Below are positions 24,338-34,116 of a DNA stretch of 52,476 bases, piece after piece. A program made the position numbers and the translations under genes. The stretch covers positions 1 through 52,476 of the forward strand of contig NZ_JAKMUS010000017.1 in the NCBI RefSeq assembly GCF_027570075.1. Direction: 5' to 3'. Position 1 is the stretch's first letter. Each line of letters opens with the position of its first letter. Source of the DNA: Corynebacterium meitnerae (lineage in GTDB: Bacteria; Actinomycetota; Actinomycetes; Mycobacteriales; Mycobacteriaceae). The notes beneath the pieces are model-generated. The model had not been told where the DNA came from, ran no database searches, and saw only the letters and a program-made list of their open reading frames with translations.

Positions 24338-26758
24338 CTAGCGGTTCTGGCTCTGCGCCAAGAACCACTGCGCCGCAGCGCCAAGGCCAAGCAAGCCGAG
24401 GAGAGATCCCAGCACGATGAGCGGGATCTTCCACTCGGCGCCGCTTTCAATTCCGGAGCCGCCCTTGCTGGAGCTGCCCGCGAGCGGCGAGGTCTCCGGC
24501 TTGTTCGGCAGCGACGGACGGACGATGGGATTGTCCGCGTCGCCGTTGTTGCCGTTACCGTTGCCGCCGCCGGAATTGGCCTGCTTCAGGCGCTCAGCGG
24601 TTTCCCGCGCTGCTTCCTTCACCTTGGGGTCGGCGTTCGGGTCCGCAAGAACTTCCTCGAGGACCTTGGACAACTCCTCGGAGTTGTAATCCAGCACCGG
24701 GATGGACAGCGTCTCGTTGTACTGCTGCACGCCACCTTCGTTGTACAGGCGGATGGTCACCGGCAGGGATGCTCCAGCGAAGTCCTTCTTCACCTGGAGC
24801 GGGATGCTCACGCGGCGCTTACCGGCGGTGGGCTCGGTGGAATCCTCGGCGGGCAGGTCATGCGGGATGCCCTCGACACGGAATCTCTCCCGCCACACCG
24901 CGCCACCGGGGTAGGTGGCCTCAAGGATGAAGGTGTGGGCCGCACGGCCGAGGTTGGAAATCTCACCGGTGATGTGGTTATCCGGCAGGGCCGGGATAAT
25001 GCCGTTGCGGTGGCCGTGGTCCTCCGTCAGACGGAAGCCACCCTTGCCGCTGTTCTTGTCCGCGGCGTTGACTTCAAGGTCGCGGACGGTGGAGTCCTCG
25101 TGGTGGATGTCACCAGCATCAGGGGTGTTGTGACCCTTGAGGCCTTCCGCCAGCAAGAGGTTCTGCCAGTCCGCCGGCACAACATAGGAGCCCGAGTAGC
25201 AGTACTTCACCGCGCACACCGGTGGCTGCACGCCGCCGGAACGGGACTCCTTATCCGAATACCCGAAGTGGGAGAACTGGTACAGGTAGTTCATCGTGGA
25301 CAGGTAATTCGGCAGGTTATTCAGGTTGCGGTTCGCCGGTACGGCGTAGGTGCCACCGTGGGTGAGGCCAAGGTTGTGGCCCAGCTCGTGCAAGATCGTG
25401 TTGCGCACCTGATCATCACTGGTCATGGTGGACTGCTTGGCCACGTAGAAGGACCCACCCGGGGTGGAAGACACACCGGAGGAGTGATCCCCGTCAAGGA
25501 AGCGGTCACCGATGATGCCCAGGCGGAACACGCTGGCGCGGTCACCCAGATAAGACATGCGGTCGGCTTCGAGGGTCGGCTTAATGGCCGCCTCAGAGTC
25601 GTAGTACGGGAACTTGTACTTCACGGTTGGGCCGCCCTTCATCTCGGCGGGGTCGTTGGTGAAGGTGTTGAACCAGGATCCAGCGTCGATATGCAACCTC
25701 ACGCCGTTATCCGCGAAGAGGTCCACGAGCTCCTTCAGTGCCTTCTTAGACGGGCGGTACTCGTTCTTGTTGGCCTCCGCGCACTCGAGGAAGCTGCTGT
25801 AACCGCCAGTGGAGCGGGCGAAGCGGCCGCCCGGCGCGCAGGACTTGGAGTCCACTTCCGGTTCCATCCAGTTGAGCTGCAAGAACACGTCTGGCTTATC
25901 GGGGGATGCACCCCAGGCCGGCAGATCCAACTTGTCGCTAGTGCCGGCGGGGGTGTAGCCGTCGCGTTCCCATTCGTCGGGAATGCCGTCGCGGTCCACG
26001 TCCACGGCGTGCGCGGCCGGGGTGGCCGTCACGGTCATGGAACCGGTGAAGGTGTCCCCCGGCTTAAGCGGTGTAAACCAGCGGCCACCTTGGTAGCGCG
26101 CGCCACCAATGCCGCGGTAGCCCTTGACACCCGGCTTGCCGTAGGGGGCGTCAGCCCACTTGCCGCCGCCGGAGAAACCGGTGGATTGCGGGTTGCCCGA
26201 AAAGTCCACATTGACGGTGAAATCCGGGCGATCCGTGGTCGTCACCAACGCGCCGTGATCCGATTCGATGGTGAAGGCAGGCGCAGCATTAGTCCCGGCA
26301 TGCTGCAGGTCCACCTGCAGTTTCTGGGTGCGGGAGGTGGTGTTGCGCAGGGTGACGTCGATGGTGGCCTTTGTGCCGTCGAGACGCAGCGTGCGCACAA
26401 CCTCAATGCCGGTATTGGAGCCGGGTTCCCGGTCAACGGAGCGCATCTCCACGATGTCGGTGGTGCCCTCGCGCCAGGTACGCACAGAATCTGGGGTGCT
26501 GTGCTGCTCCACATCGTTGAGGTACACGAAGGATTCCAGGCGTGTCAGCAGCACACCCGCCACGGAACGCCAGGTCAGATCCACAAGGTCCTTGTTCGTC
26601 GCCTGAATCGTGGCACCGGTCAACGTGCCGGTCTCTGAGGAATAGAAATGCCCCTTCTCATGCTCCGTCACCTCAGCCTGTGCCGGAGCCACCGCACCAC
26701 CCAGCGCCACCGCGGCGATGGTTCCTGCAGCTAAAAAGCGTGTCAACATCGCGCGCAT
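24338..26758 (-). CDS. Secreted, membrane-anchored zinc metalloprotease
   Basis: 806 residues. Signal peptide MRAMLTRFLAAGTIAAVALG with cleavage near AQA-EV. Beta-rich N-terminal region, then a possible calcium-binding or thrombospondin-type loop DVDRDGIPDEWERDGYTPAG near residue 265. The protease core has HELGHNLGLTH at about 457-467 (metzincin-type HExxHxxGxxH, third His ligand) with YLSTMNY further on as Met-turn. An Ig-like C-terminal part, a Gly/Asn/Pro-rich linker, and a single membrane span (VLGSLLGLLGLGAAAQWFL) with a short tail end the protein. No LPXTG. Second gene of an operon: its ATG lies 2 nt after the upstream stop, with GAGG nearby. It may process surface or host proteins; the substrate is unknown. 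Confidence 0.88.
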   Translation of the reverse strand: MRAMLTRFLAAGTIAAVALGGAVAPAQAEVTEHEKGHFYSSETGTLTGATIQATNKDLVDLTWRSVAGVLLTRLESFVYLNDVEQHSTPDSVRTWREGTTDIVEMRSVDREPGSNTGIEVVRTLRLDGTKATIDVTLRNTTSRTQKLQVDLQHAGTNAAPAFTIESDHGALVTTTDRPDFTVNVDFSGNPQSTGFSGGGKWADAPYGKPGVKGYRGIGGARYQGGRWFTPLKPGDTFTGSMTVTATPAAHAVDVDRDGIPDEWERDGYTPAGTSDKLDLPAWGASPDKPDVFLQLNWMEPEVDSKSCAPGGRFARSTGGYSSFLECAEANKNEYRPSKKALKELVDLFADNGVRLHIDAGSWFNTFTNDPAEMKGGPTVKYKFPYYDSEAAIKPTLEADRMSYLGDRASVFRLGIIGDRFLDGDHSSGVSSTPGGSFYVAKQSTMTSDDQVRNTILHELGHNLGLTHGGTYAVPANRNLNNLPNYLSTMNYLYQFSHFGYSDKESRSGGVQPPVCAVKYCYSGSYVVPADWQNLLLAEGLKGHNTPDAGDIHHEDSTVRDLEVNAADKNSGKGGFRLTEDHGHRNGIIPALPDNHITGEISNLGRAAHTFILEATYPGGAVWRERFRVEGIPHDLPAEDSTEPTAGKRRVSIPLQVKKDFAGASLPVTIRLYNEGGVQQYNETLSIPVLDYNSEELSKVLEEVLADPNADPKVKEAARETAERLKQANSGGGNGNGNNGDADNPIVRPSLPNKPETSPLAGSSSKGGSGIESGAEWKIPLIVLGSLLGLLGLGAAAQWFLAQSQNR

Positions 26759-26760
26759 TA

Positions 26761-28770
26761 TTACCTCAGGTTCAGTTGCCGTTTGATCTGATCCACAAAT
26801 TGCTGGGCATACCTCGATGCCGCAAGCGAGAGCACCAAGCTCACAACCACCGACACCGCAATGGCAATCCAGTCCACGTTGCTGGAGCCCAGCTTCTCGT
26901 TGATCTCCAACCACTTGTTCTTCACTACCTCGGCCGGCACCTCAATCTGACGCTGGGAACGGTCGGCATACGTCACCACAACCGGGATCTTCAGGGTTGC
27001 CCCCGGATTCACGTCGCGGGAGGTGGTGGCGGTGAGACGGCCGGTTGTTTCGTCGATACGCACGTGCCAGCCTGCCGGGCTGAAGCTCTCCGACAGGCCG
27101 AACTTCGTGCCCTCCGGTACCGTGCCGGTCTGCTTGACCTCGGCGGAGCGATTAAAAGCAACCGTGAGCTTCTCCCATGCCGGCTTCGCGCTCTGCGCAA
27201 GCGAAGTCACGCGCACCGGCGTAGCCACACGATTCTGCGAACCATCCGGGTACGTCACGTCCATGACCGGCAGGTACAGCGCATCCGGCTTCGCATCGGC
27301 CGGCACCGTGAAATCAGTGCGGCCAGTTGCTTTATCGACGCTCACCTTCTCCAGCCCGCCATCCCCCACGAGATCAAACGTGGACCCCGGCAGCGTGCCC
27401 TTCGGGGTGACGCTGCGGGATTCACCCGGCGCAGCAATCACCGGTTCTGCCTGGGACGGCACGTACTTGCTGGCATCATCGTTGCCGGAGTTGACGTGGG
27501 CAGTGGTGGTCAGATCGTCGCTCGACGCATCCGCATAAATCGCGCGCACCTTCACGGTGAGCGGGGCGTTGCTGTCCTTCGGCGCGGTCAGCGTCAGAGT
27601 GCCAGTCAGCTTATCGACGCCAACCAGCCACCCCCCGAATCCGCCCTCCGGCTCCACCACGGTGTACTCCACACCCGGCATGGTGCGCTCTTCCACCTGG
27701 TGCACGGTGATCGTCTTGCCCTTCGCGGCAGTACGGCCCTGCTCATAAGCCGGGTCATACTTATCCGCCAACAGGTTTTCCACCAGCAAGAACTCCACCG
27801 TCGTGATGTCCGTGGAGCCATCCGGGTACGTCACCTTCACAGTGACGGGGACCTTCTCCCCCGTCTTCTTCTCCTTCGGCGCCACTACGGTCAGGCGACC
27901 ATCCGGGTCCACCGTGGCGGGGCCGGTGAGCACCTCAAACGTCGTGCCCGTCGGGGCCGGCTGGCGTTCAAAGGTGCGGCCATCATGCGACAAATCAAAG
28001 GTCGGTGTGTGGGTGCTGCCACCATGCCCCGTGCGAGCGTAGGCCTGTGGGTACACCGGCACGTACATGTCCGCCTGCTTGCCATCTTCCGGCACATCAC
28101 TGCCAGGAACCGGTTTGATGGTGCCCACATTGGCCGTCAGCGTGGATACGACGCGACTCCGGTACACCAACTGGACGTCGATAATCGCGCCCTCATCCGC
28201 TTCACTCGGGGTGTAGGAGCACTTCTCCACGTCTTCCAGAGATCCCAGCTCACACGTCTTGAGCACCTGGTCTGCCCGGCGCCACACGATCGTGCTCGAC
28301 TCAGCCGGCAGCTTCTCCCCCGCACGCAGAGTAATAGCCTGCCCCACCTCGCGGTTCACGGTCGTCTGCTGCGTACCCGCAAAACCAAAGCCTTCTGCCG
28401 GGTCGGTGACCACCAGCGGCACAATTCGCTTGCCTGACGGGGAGTAGCTGACCAATTCCACCATCGTGCCCGCTGGGAAATCCAGCACCAGCCCACACTC
28501 AGAGGCCTCAAAACCATTGGGGAACTCACACGTTTTTACCAATGCCCCGTCCACGACCCACTCCATCTTCGTCGGAGTGAATCCCACCGGACGGAGCACC
28601 AACCGGTCCCCGATGTACGCCACACGAGGGTCCTCGCGGACCTCATTGACCGCCACCGGTTGCGCAGCGGGTAGCGCAACAGGCGCCTCTTCCGCCTGAG
28701 CCACCATGGGAGCACTCAACGCCACTGCCACAGCAATGGCAGTAAACCGTCGGTGCGCATTCCTCAACAC
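26761..28770 (-). CDS. Membrane-anchored surface protein with Rib/YPDG-like modules
   Basis: 669 residues from a GTG at 28770, preceded by GAGGG at a good distance. Signal peptide to about residue 26 (AVAVALSAPMVAQA-EE). Repeated beta modules contain VTYPDGS-type strands (TVKVTYPDGSTDITTVEFLL, MDVTYPDGSQNRVATPVRV, VVVTYADRSQRQIEVP), as in Rib-like and YPDG families. The C terminus is a single membrane helix (WIAIAVSVVVSLVLSLAA) with a basic tail, and there is no sortase motif. The two Cys pairs in the first 200 residues may be disulfides. It is the first gene of a two-gene operon with the metalloprotease, and its promoter carries a flanking inverted repeat at 28802-28850. A structural partner or substrate of the protease is plausible. 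Confidence 0.82.
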   Translation of the reverse strand: MLRNAHRRFTAIAVAVALSAPMVAQAEEAPVALPAAQPVAVNEVREDPRVAYIGDRLVLRPVGFTPTKMEWVVDGALVKTCEFPNGFEASECGLVLDFPAGTMVELVSYSPSGKRIVPLVVTDPAEGFGFAGTQQTTVNREVGQAITLRAGEKLPAESSTIVWRRADQVLKTCELGSLEDVEKCSYTPSEADEGAIIDVQLVYRSRVVSTLTANVGTIKPVPGSDVPEDGKQADMYVPVYPQAYARTGHGGSTHTPTFDLSHDGRTFERQPAPTGTTFEVLTGPATVDPDGRLTVVAPKEKKTGEKVPVTVKVTYPDGSTDITTVEFLLVENLLADKYDPAYEQGRTAAKGKTITVHQVEERTMPGVEYTVVEPEGGFGGWLVGVDKLTGTLTLTAPKDSNAPLTVKVRAIYADASSDDLTTTAHVNSGNDDASKYVPSQAEPVIAAPGESRSVTPKGTLPGSTFDLVGDGGLEKVSVDKATGRTDFTVPADAKPDALYLPVMDVTYPDGSQNRVATPVRVTSLAQSAKPAWEKLTVAFNRSAEVKQTGTVPEGTKFGLSESFSPAGWHVRIDETTGRLTATTSRDVNPGATLKIPVVVTYADRSQRQIEVPAEVVKNKWLEINEKLGSSNVDWIAIAVSVVVSLVLSLAASRYAQQFVDQIKRQLNLR

Positions 28771-28801
28771 AGCGCGCCCTCTTCTCTTGTGCGTTTTAGT
28801 A

Positions 28802-28850
28802 GGTGTTTACCGAAGAAATAATGCCAGAAACTACCCCTTCCGTAAACACC
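28802..28850 (-). promoter_or_regulatory. Promoter with flanking inverted repeat, protease/surface operon
   Basis: On the minus strand TTTACG (28841-28846) and CATTAT (28818-28823) form a -35/-10 pair with a 17-nt spacer. A perfect 9-bp inverted repeat, GGTGTTTAC (28802-28810) and GTAAACACC (28842-28850), overlaps the -35 box and the region just downstream of the -10. That layout is typical of a repressor operator. Confidence 0.6.
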
Positions 28851-28866
28851 GCTCCAGCTTGCCTGA

Positions 28867-29253
28867 CTACCCCCGCTCGCGGCGGGCGCCGCGTGACCAT
28901 GCCACGAGCGCGGTGGAGCGGGGAACGTGGACGAGTTCACCACCCCGTCGAGAAGCAACTCGTGCCTTGGCCAGGCTCTCCTTGAGCTCCGCATTCTCAT
29001 CCTCAAGCCGATCAATCCGCTCGCTGAGCTCGATGATCGTCTTGATCCCGGCCAGATTCACCCCCTCCTCCTGGGAGAGGTACTGCACCTGGCGCAGGCG
29101 CTTGATATCGCGCTCCGAGTAGCGGCGACCACCGCCAGACGTGCGCGCCGGACTAACCAAACCCATCCGGTCATACGTGCGCAGCGTCTGGGCGTGCATG
29201 CCGGTGAGCTCGGCGGCAACGGAGATAACAAAGTACTGTTCCGAACTAGCCAT
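28867..29253 (-). CDS. hspR: HspR, MerR-family heat-shock repressor
   Basis: 128 residues. MerR-type winged helix: VISVAAELTGMHAQTLRTYD and RMGLVSPARTSGGGRRYSER at residues about 10-50, followed by a coiled-coil helix (ELSERIDRLEDENAELKESL) and a basic C-terminal tail. HspR with DnaK as co-repressor binds HAIR sites; such sites are found upstream of clpB (16770) and dnaK (33166, 33232). The ATG at 29253 has AGGAGG 8 nt upstream, lying across the dnaJ stop, so it is co-translated with dnaJ. Loss of free DnaK during heat stress would relieve repression. The protease/surface operon starts 96 nt further on, on the same strand. Confidence 0.95.
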   Translation of the reverse strand: MASSEQYFVISVAAELTGMHAQTLRTYDRMGLVSPARTSGGGRRYSERDIKRLRQVQYLSQEEGVNLAGIKTIIELSERIDRLEDENAELKESLAKARVASRRGGELVHVPRSTALVAWSRGARRERG

Positions 29254-29265
29254 CGCGCTCACCTC

Positions 29266-30471
29266 CTACACCGCCCCGGCCCAACCCGCGCGCGGGTTGA
29301 AACCGGAATCCTTCTCAGCCTGGGCGTAGGCACGCAGCGCGCTCGTTGCTGCCGCATCCAGGTCCTTCGGCACCTCGATGGACACCGTGACCATCAGATC
29401 ACCGCTCGTGCCCGACCGGCGCTGCACACCACGGCCCTTCACGCGCAGGGTCCGCCCATTCGGCGTGCCCGCAGGAACCTTCACCTTCACCGGGTTATCC
29501 AAGGTCGGCACAGTCACCGTGCCACCCAAGGCCAACTCGCTGAAGCTCACCGGAACCGTCACTTCCAGGTCATCCCCATCACGGGTGAACACCTTGTCCG
29601 GACGGACCGTGACGTTGACAAACAGGTCACCCGCGGGCGTCCCATTCGGGCCCGCCTCACCCTGACCAGCCAGACGGACCTTCTGCCCATCAATCACACC
29701 AGCCGGGATGCGCACCCTGATCGACCGAGTCCTCCGCACCGTCCCGCTACCGTGGCAGGTCCCACACGGATCCTCAATCGCCTGGCCCGTGCCACCACAG
29801 CGAGAGCACGGACGGGACATTCCAAAGGCGCCCTTCTGCTCGCTGACAAAACCACTACCAGCACAATCCGGGCACGTCGTGGTCTTGCCGTCCTTCGAGC
29901 CGGAGCCATGGCAGTCCGTACACGGCGCCTCACCGGTGAGCTCCACCGGGATCGTCGTGCCCTTCACCGCCTCACGGAAGTCAAGCGTTATTTGCGTCTC
30001 GACGTCGGCCCCCCGCGTCGGCCGAGCATTCCTGCCACCATTGCCGCCGCGGTTAAAGAGGCCACCGAAGATGTCACCAAGACCGCCTTCCGCAGAAAAT
30101 CCTCCGCCTTGTCCAAACGAGAAGTCGTCGAATCCTCCGCCGAAGCCTGAGGAGCCTTGCGATCCCGTCGAGCGAAACCCGCCCGGGAAACCCGAGCCTC
30201 CCCTCCCCCCGAAGCGCATGAAGCCTCCGGAGTCCATCATCGACTTAAATTCGTCGTATTCCTTGCGTTTTGCCTCATCACCGAGCACGTCATACGCCTC
30301 GGCCACGCGCTTAAACTTCTCCTCCGCAGCCTTATTACCGGGGTTCGAATCCGGGTGATTCTCCCGGGCCAGCTTGCGGTACGCCTTCTTAATCTCGGCG
30401 GTTGTGGCCGACTTACTCAAGCCCAAGTCGCCGTAATAGTCCTTATTGGACCATTCCTGTTGCATAGCCAT
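29266..30471 (-). CDS. dnaJ: Chaperone DnaJ (Hsp40)
   Basis: 401 residues, type I DnaJ. J domain with HPD at 39-41, Gly/Phe-rich region about 80-150, four zinc-binding CxxCxGxG repeats ([32 protein letters not shown]) and C-terminal substrate-binding barrels. It delivers unfolded proteins to DnaK and stimulates its ATPase. ATG 30471 is preceded by GGAGGAGG. The gene sits behind a terminator that ends the dnaK-grpE transcript, so a separate promoter is likely in the 215-bp gap; only a HAIR half-site, GTTGAGT at 30550-30556, is visible there. hspR follows directly. Confidence 0.97.
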   Translation of the reverse strand: MAMQQEWSNKDYYGDLGLSKSATTAEIKKAYRKLARENHPDSNPGNKAAEEKFKRVAEAYDVLGDEAKRKEYDEFKSMMDSGGFMRFGGRGGSGFPGGFRSTGSQGSSGFGGGFDDFSFGQGGGFSAEGGLGDIFGGLFNRGGNGGRNARPTRGADVETQITLDFREAVKGTTIPVELTGEAPCTDCHGSGSKDGKTTTCPDCAGSGFVSEQKGAFGMSRPCSRCGGTGQAIEDPCGTCHGSGTVRRTRSIRVRIPAGVIDGQKVRLAGQGEAGPNGTPAGDLFVNVTVRPDKVFTRDGDDLEVTVPVSFSELALGGTVTVPTLDNPVKVKVPAGTPNGRTLRVKGRGVQRRSGTSGDLMVTVSIEVPKDLDAAATSALRAYAQAEKDSGFNPRAGWAGAV

Positions 30472-30633
30472 CTGCACCTCCTCCTTTCCACATAGGAAGC
30501 TTTCGGAACTAATTCGATTTATCTAACGCCCCAGCGGGGAGCCAATTTTGTTGAGTTATTAAAAGTACTGGTCAGAGCCTTAGGCCTGAAAGAGCCGATT
30601 TTTCCGCTGTCAGATTTCTCGACCCCGTCGAGC

Positions 30634-30668
30634 AAAAAGGGGCGGGCGGGGTTCCCCGTCCCGCCCCC
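30634..30668 (-). terminator. Terminator between grpE and dnaJ
   Basis: Stem GGGGCGGG / CCCGCCCC (30639-30646 / 30660-30667) with an inner GGGG-TT-CCCC hairpin, followed on the minus strand by TTTTT (30638-30634). It starts 18 nt past the grpE stop and divides the chaperone locus into dnaK-grpE and dnaJ-hspR. Confidence 0.88.
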
Positions 30669-30685
30669 AAGGTCAGCCTGGGCGA

Positions 30686-31273
30686 CTACTCAGCTTCCCC
30701 TGCTGGGGCATCAGCCCCAGCAGGGTCAGCGATGATCACCATCGCGTTGCGGACCAGCTTGTCACCCAGCTTGTAGCCGCGGCGCAGCACCGTCCCCAGG
30801 ACCTTCTCGTCGCTGGAGGACAGATCCTGCACGGCTTCGTGAATCTCCGGGTCAAAGGCGTCGCCTTCCTCACCGAAGGGGGCAACACCGTGACCGGTGA
30901 GAACCGCGCTCAGGTTGTCAGCGAATGCCTTCAGGGGACCTTCGTTCAGGTCGCCGTGTTGGCGGGCGAGCTCCAAATCGTCGAGAAGCGGGAGCAACTG
31001 CGACACGATCTTGACCTTTGCAAGATCAGCGATCTGTGTGCGCTCGCGGTCCGTGCGGCGACGGTAATTGGCGTACTCGGCGCTGACGCGCTGGAGATCC
31101 TCCGTGCGCTCAGCGAGCTGACGCCCCAGGTCGGAGACCTCCCCGTCACCGTCCACGTCAGGGTCGACCTGGGCGTCAAACTCCTCGGTCTCGGGGAGCT
31201 CGGCGGTGTCCGGGCTGTCCGGGGTTTCCGGAGTTCCTGGGTTCTCAGGCATGGGCTCATTCGGGTTGGTCAT
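30686..31273 (-). CDS. grpE: GrpE nucleotide exchange factor
   Basis: 195 residues. Acidic, disordered N terminus (about 50 residues rich in P, E, D), a long dimerisation helix (about 50-110, [20 protein letters not shown]), then the beta wing with [20 protein letters not shown] and the end motif [21 protein letters not shown], all standard for GrpE. It releases ADP from DnaK. The start lies 12 nt after the dnaK stop with an AGGAGC site between, so the two are co-transcribed. Confidence 0.97.
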   Translation of the reverse strand: MTNPNEPMPENPGTPETPDSPDTAELPETEEFDAQVDPDVDGDGEVSDLGRQLAERTEDLQRVSAEYANYRRRTDRERTQIADLAKVKIVSQLLPLLDDLELARQHGDLNEGPLKAFADNLSAVLTGHGVAPFGEEGDAFDPEIHEAVQDLSSSDEKVLGTVLRRGYKLGDKLVRNAMVIIADPAGADAPAGEAE

Positions 31274-31285
31274 GGTGCCAGCTCC

Positions 31286-33124
31286 TTACTTGTCCTCGGA
31301 GTTGTCAGCGTCATCCTCAACGACCTCGGCGTCGACGACATTGTCATCCGCCGGGGCGTCAGCCTGAGCAGCGCCAGCGTTGGCCTCTGCCTCGTAGATG
31401 GCCTTGCCCATCTCCTGGGACTCGGTGGAGAGCTTCTCCACTGCGGCCTTGATGGCCTCGATGTCGGTGCCCTTCAGCGCCTCATCGACCTCATCAGCTG
31501 CAGCGGTGACCTTGGACTTGATGTCCTCGGAGACCTTGTCGGAGTTCTCATCCAGGAACTTACGGGTCTGGTAAGCCATGGACTCCGCGTTGTTGCGGGT
31601 CTCCTGCTCCTCGCGGCGAGCCTTGTCCTCGTCAGCGTGAGCCTCAGCGTCCTTGATCATCCGGTCGATCTCCTCCTGGGACAGGCCAGAGCCTTCCTGG
31701 ATCTTGATCGTGTTTTCCTTACCGGTGCCCTTGTCCTTAGCGGTCACGTGAACGATGCCGTTGGCGTCGATGTCAAAGGTGACCTCAATCTGCGGGACAC
31801 CACGCGGTGCCGGTGCGATGCCGCCGAGCTCGAAGGAGCCGAGCAGCTTGTTGGCCGCAGCCATCTCGCGCTCACCCTGGAAAACCTGGATCTGCACGCT
31901 CGGCTGGTTGTCCTCAGCCGTGGTGAAGGTCTCCGAACGCTTCGTCGGGATCGTGGTGTTGCGCTCGATCAGCTTGGTCATCACACCACCCTTGGTTTCG
32001 ATGCCGAGGGAGAGCGGAGTGACGTCGAGAAGCAGCACGTCCTTCACATCACCGGTGAGCACACCAGCCTGGAGTGCAGCACCGAGTGCCACGACCTCAT
32101 CCGGGTTGACGGACTTGTTCGGGTCCTTGCCGGTGAGCTCCTTGACCAGGTCAGACACAGCCGGCATACGCGTGGAACCACCAACCAGGACAACCTGATC
32201 AATGTCGCCGACGGACAGGCCAGCGTCCTTGATCACCTGGTTGAACGGCTGCTTCGTGCGATCCAGCAGGTCAGAGGTGATCTTCTGGAACTCGGTGCGA
32301 GACAGGCTCTCATCGAGGAAGAGCGGGTTCTTGTCCGCATCCACCGTGATGTACGGCAGGTTGATGGAGGCCTGCTGCGCAGAGGACAGCTCAATCTTCG
32401 CCTTCTCAGCAGCCTCACGCAGACGCTGCAGAGCCATCTTGTCCTTCGTCAGGTCGATGCCATGCTGGCTCTTAAACTTATCGACGAGCCAATCCACCAC
32501 ACGCTGATCCCAGTCATCACCACCCAGCTCGTTGTCACCAGCGGTAGCGAGAACCTCAACGACACCGTCGCCGATCTCCAGCAAGGAGACGTCGAAAGTA
32601 CCGCCACCCAGGTCGAACACCAGGATGGTCTGCTCCTTCTCGCCCTTGTCCAGGCCGTAAGCCAGGGCAGCTGCCGTCGGCTCGTTCACGATACGCAGAA
32701 CGTTCAGGCCTGCGATCTGGCCAGCTTCCTTCGTTGCCTGACGCTGCGCGTCCTCGAAGTATGCCGGGACGGTAATAACAGCATCCGTCACCTCATCGCC
32801 CAGGTAAGCCTCCGCATCGCGCTTCAGCTTCATCAGCGTGCGGGCGGAAATCTCCTGCGGGGTGTACTTCTTGTCATCAATATCAACGTTCCAGCTGTTG
32901 TCGCCCATGTGGCGCTTCACGGAACGGATGGTGCGGTCAACGTTCGTCACCGCCTGGTTCTTCGCGGACTGGCCGACGAGGATCTCGCCGTTCTTAGCGA
33001 AAGCGACGACCGACGGCGTCGTCCGTGCACCCTCCGCGTTAGCGATAACTACCGGCTCGCCACCCTCAAGTACCGAAACAACCGAGTTCGTCGTACCAAG
33101 GTCAATACCAACTGCGCGTCCCAT
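31286..33124 (-). CDS. dnaK: Molecular chaperone DnaK (Hsp70)
   Basis: 612 residues. The ATPase domain starts with [19 protein letters not shown], with the phosphate-2 block [19 protein letters not shown] near 170 and [13 protein letters not shown] near 315; the substrate domain begins around 370 ([16 protein letters not shown]), and the acidic C terminus lacks the EEVD end of eukaryotic forms, as usual. Two in-frame ATGs exist; ATG 33124 is preferred because AGGAGG stands 8 nt upstream, whereas ATG 33130 is only 2 nt from it. One HAIR site lies 42 bp and another 108 bp upstream. Together with GrpE, DnaJ and ClpB it forms the disaggregation machinery. Confidence 0.98.
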   Translation of the reverse strand: MGRAVGIDLGTTNSVVSVLEGGEPVVIANAEGARTTPSVVAFAKNGEILVGQSAKNQAVTNVDRTIRSVKRHMGDNSWNVDIDDKKYTPQEISARTLMKLKRDAEAYLGDEVTDAVITVPAYFEDAQRQATKEAGQIAGLNVLRIVNEPTAAALAYGLDKGEKEQTILVFDLGGGTFDVSLLEIGDGVVEVLATAGDNELGGDDWDQRVVDWLVDKFKSQHGIDLTKDKMALQRLREAAEKAKIELSSAQQASINLPYITVDADKNPLFLDESLSRTEFQKITSDLLDRTKQPFNQVIKDAGLSVGDIDQVVLVGGSTRMPAVSDLVKELTGKDPNKSVNPDEVVALGAALQAGVLTGDVKDVLLLDVTPLSLGIETKGGVMTKLIERNTTIPTKRSETFTTAEDNQPSVQIQVFQGEREMAAANKLLGSFELGGIAPAPRGVPQIEVTFDIDANGIVHVTAKDKGTGKENTIKIQEGSGLSQEEIDRMIKDAEAHADEDKARREEQETRNNAESMAYQTRKFLDENSDKVSEDIKSKVTAAADEVDEALKGTDIEAIKAAVEKLSTESQEMGKAIYEAEANAGAAQADAPADDNVVDAEVVEDDADNSEDK

Positions 33125-33165
33125 AATCATGTCCTCCTAAGTGTTTTAGTGTCTTCGTTTCTCAA

Positions 33166-33186
33166 GTTAAGTCCCTACGACTCAAC
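33166..33186. promoter_or_regulatory. HAIR element 1 (HspR operator) upstream of dnaK
   Basis: GTTAAGT-ccctacg-ACTCAAC, close to the CTTGAGT-N7-ACTCAAG consensus with one change in the inner TTGAGT/ACTCAA core. It is centred about 52 bp upstream of the dnaK start. Confidence 0.8.
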
Positions 33187-33231
33187 TTCTGCGAGCCACT
33201 GTATCACTTAGAACGACCACAGTGCCGCGAG

Positions 33232-33252
33232 GTTGAGCCTGACTGACTCAAT
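33232..33252. promoter_or_regulatory. HAIR-like element 2 upstream of dnaK
   Basis: GTTGAGC-ctgactg-ACTCAAT: the inner TTGAG/CTCAA halves have the right N7 spacing, with C for T at the inner edge of the left half. It lies 66 bp from element 1, between dnaK and the signal peptidase gene, so it could affect both. Confidence 0.65.
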
Positions 33253-33273
33253 CTTTACAACGGCACTGTGTTC

Positions 33274-33300
33274 AAAGTTGTTCCCGCTTCGCTCAACTTT
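33274..33300. repeat. Small inverted repeat upstream of the signal peptidase gene
   Basis: AAAGTTG (33274-33280) and CAACTTT (33294-33300) are perfect arms around a 13-nt loop, followed by a T-rich stretch, 46 bp before the peptidase start. It may be an operator or a weak terminator. Confidence 0.45.
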
Positions 33301-33345
33301 CTTTTTGTTGCGCCATTTCCGCAGCAAGGCGCTAGTGTTCACGGC

Positions 33346-33900
33346 ATGACCCATCGCGTGGAAAGAAAAAAGAAGGGCCTCAGCTACTGGCTCGCGGAGT
33401 CGGTTCTGACCCTCTTGGCTATGTTCGGCGTCCTGTGCGTGGCCGCCGTCGTCGCCGCTTTGCTTTTCGACGTCCGCATCATGGTCTTCAAAACCGGCTC
33501 CATGAGCCCCGACATTCCGGCTGGATCCGTAGCTTTGGTCCGCATGATTCCTGCCGAGGACGCCGCCATCGGCGATGTCACCACCGTCTACCGCGAAGGC
33601 CAACTTCCCATCACACACCGCGTGATTAGCAACGAGCCCGACCCAGAGAACCCCGTCGGCCGCATCATTGAGATGAAGGGCGATGCGAACGACACCCCCG
33701 ACATTGCCCCCTACAAGGTGGAGGAAGTGGGCAAGCTCTTCTGGTCCGCTCCTGGACTCGGCAAAGTTGTCACCACCCTGTCCGATCCGCGCATCATGCT
33801 GCTCATCACCCTGCTCGCAGGCCTCATTGTTGGATGGGCCTTTTGGCCCCGCAAAACTACCCCCGACGGGCGGGGTTCAGATGAATTATTGACAAAATGA
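33346..33900 (+). CDS. SipW-like (ER-type) signal peptidase I
   Basis: 184 residues. An N-terminal membrane helix (about 18-42) is followed by the catalytic serine block KTGSMSPDIPAGS with Ser52, then GDVTTVYREGQLPITHRVIS, where His91 replaces the Lys of ordinary bacterial type I peptidases. The Ser-His pair is the mark of the archaeal/eukaryotic ER type, including Bacillus SipW. A second membrane helix near the C terminus (IMLLITLLAGLIVGWAFWP) gives a two-span protein. It precedes exported proteins with alternate signal sequences, as SipW precedes TasA, so it very likely processes them. ATG 33346 has no strong ribosome binding site. Longer starts add unrelated residues. Confidence 0.9.
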   Translation: MTHRVERKKKGLSYWLAESVLTLLAMFGVLCVAAVVAALLFDVRIMVFKTGSMSPDIPAGSVALVRMIPAEDAAIGDVTTVYREGQLPITHRVISNEPDPENPVGRIIEMKGDANDTPDIAPYKVEEVGKLFWSAPGLGKVVTTLSDPRIMLLITLLAGLIVGWAFWPRKTTPDGRGSDELLTK

Positions 33901-34116
33901 AAACTAGACGCACGGTTAACGGCAGGTTAAATACATTCACACCCAAAACTAAACTCCCACGTCGAACTGTTTCTCCACGCCAACGCGGTTAATTCGCGGC
34001 AAACCAACCCCTACAGGACATGGCCTCCCCCTCCTAAGGACCCTGCAATAACCCGGCAGAAACCTTATATTTCTCTGTGCAGTCCCCCTTATATCCCTCA
34101 CTCACAGGAGTCTCAT

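Noticed and set aside
30340..30362. tRNA T-loop-like GGTTCGAATCC
   Set aside because: Lies inside the dnaJ J-domain coding sequence (SNPGNK) and no cloverleaf can be built around it.
30839..33211. 790-codon plus-strand open frame opposite dnaK and grpE
   Set aside because: Spans two conserved genes on the other strand and their gap; no family features, explained by third-position GC.
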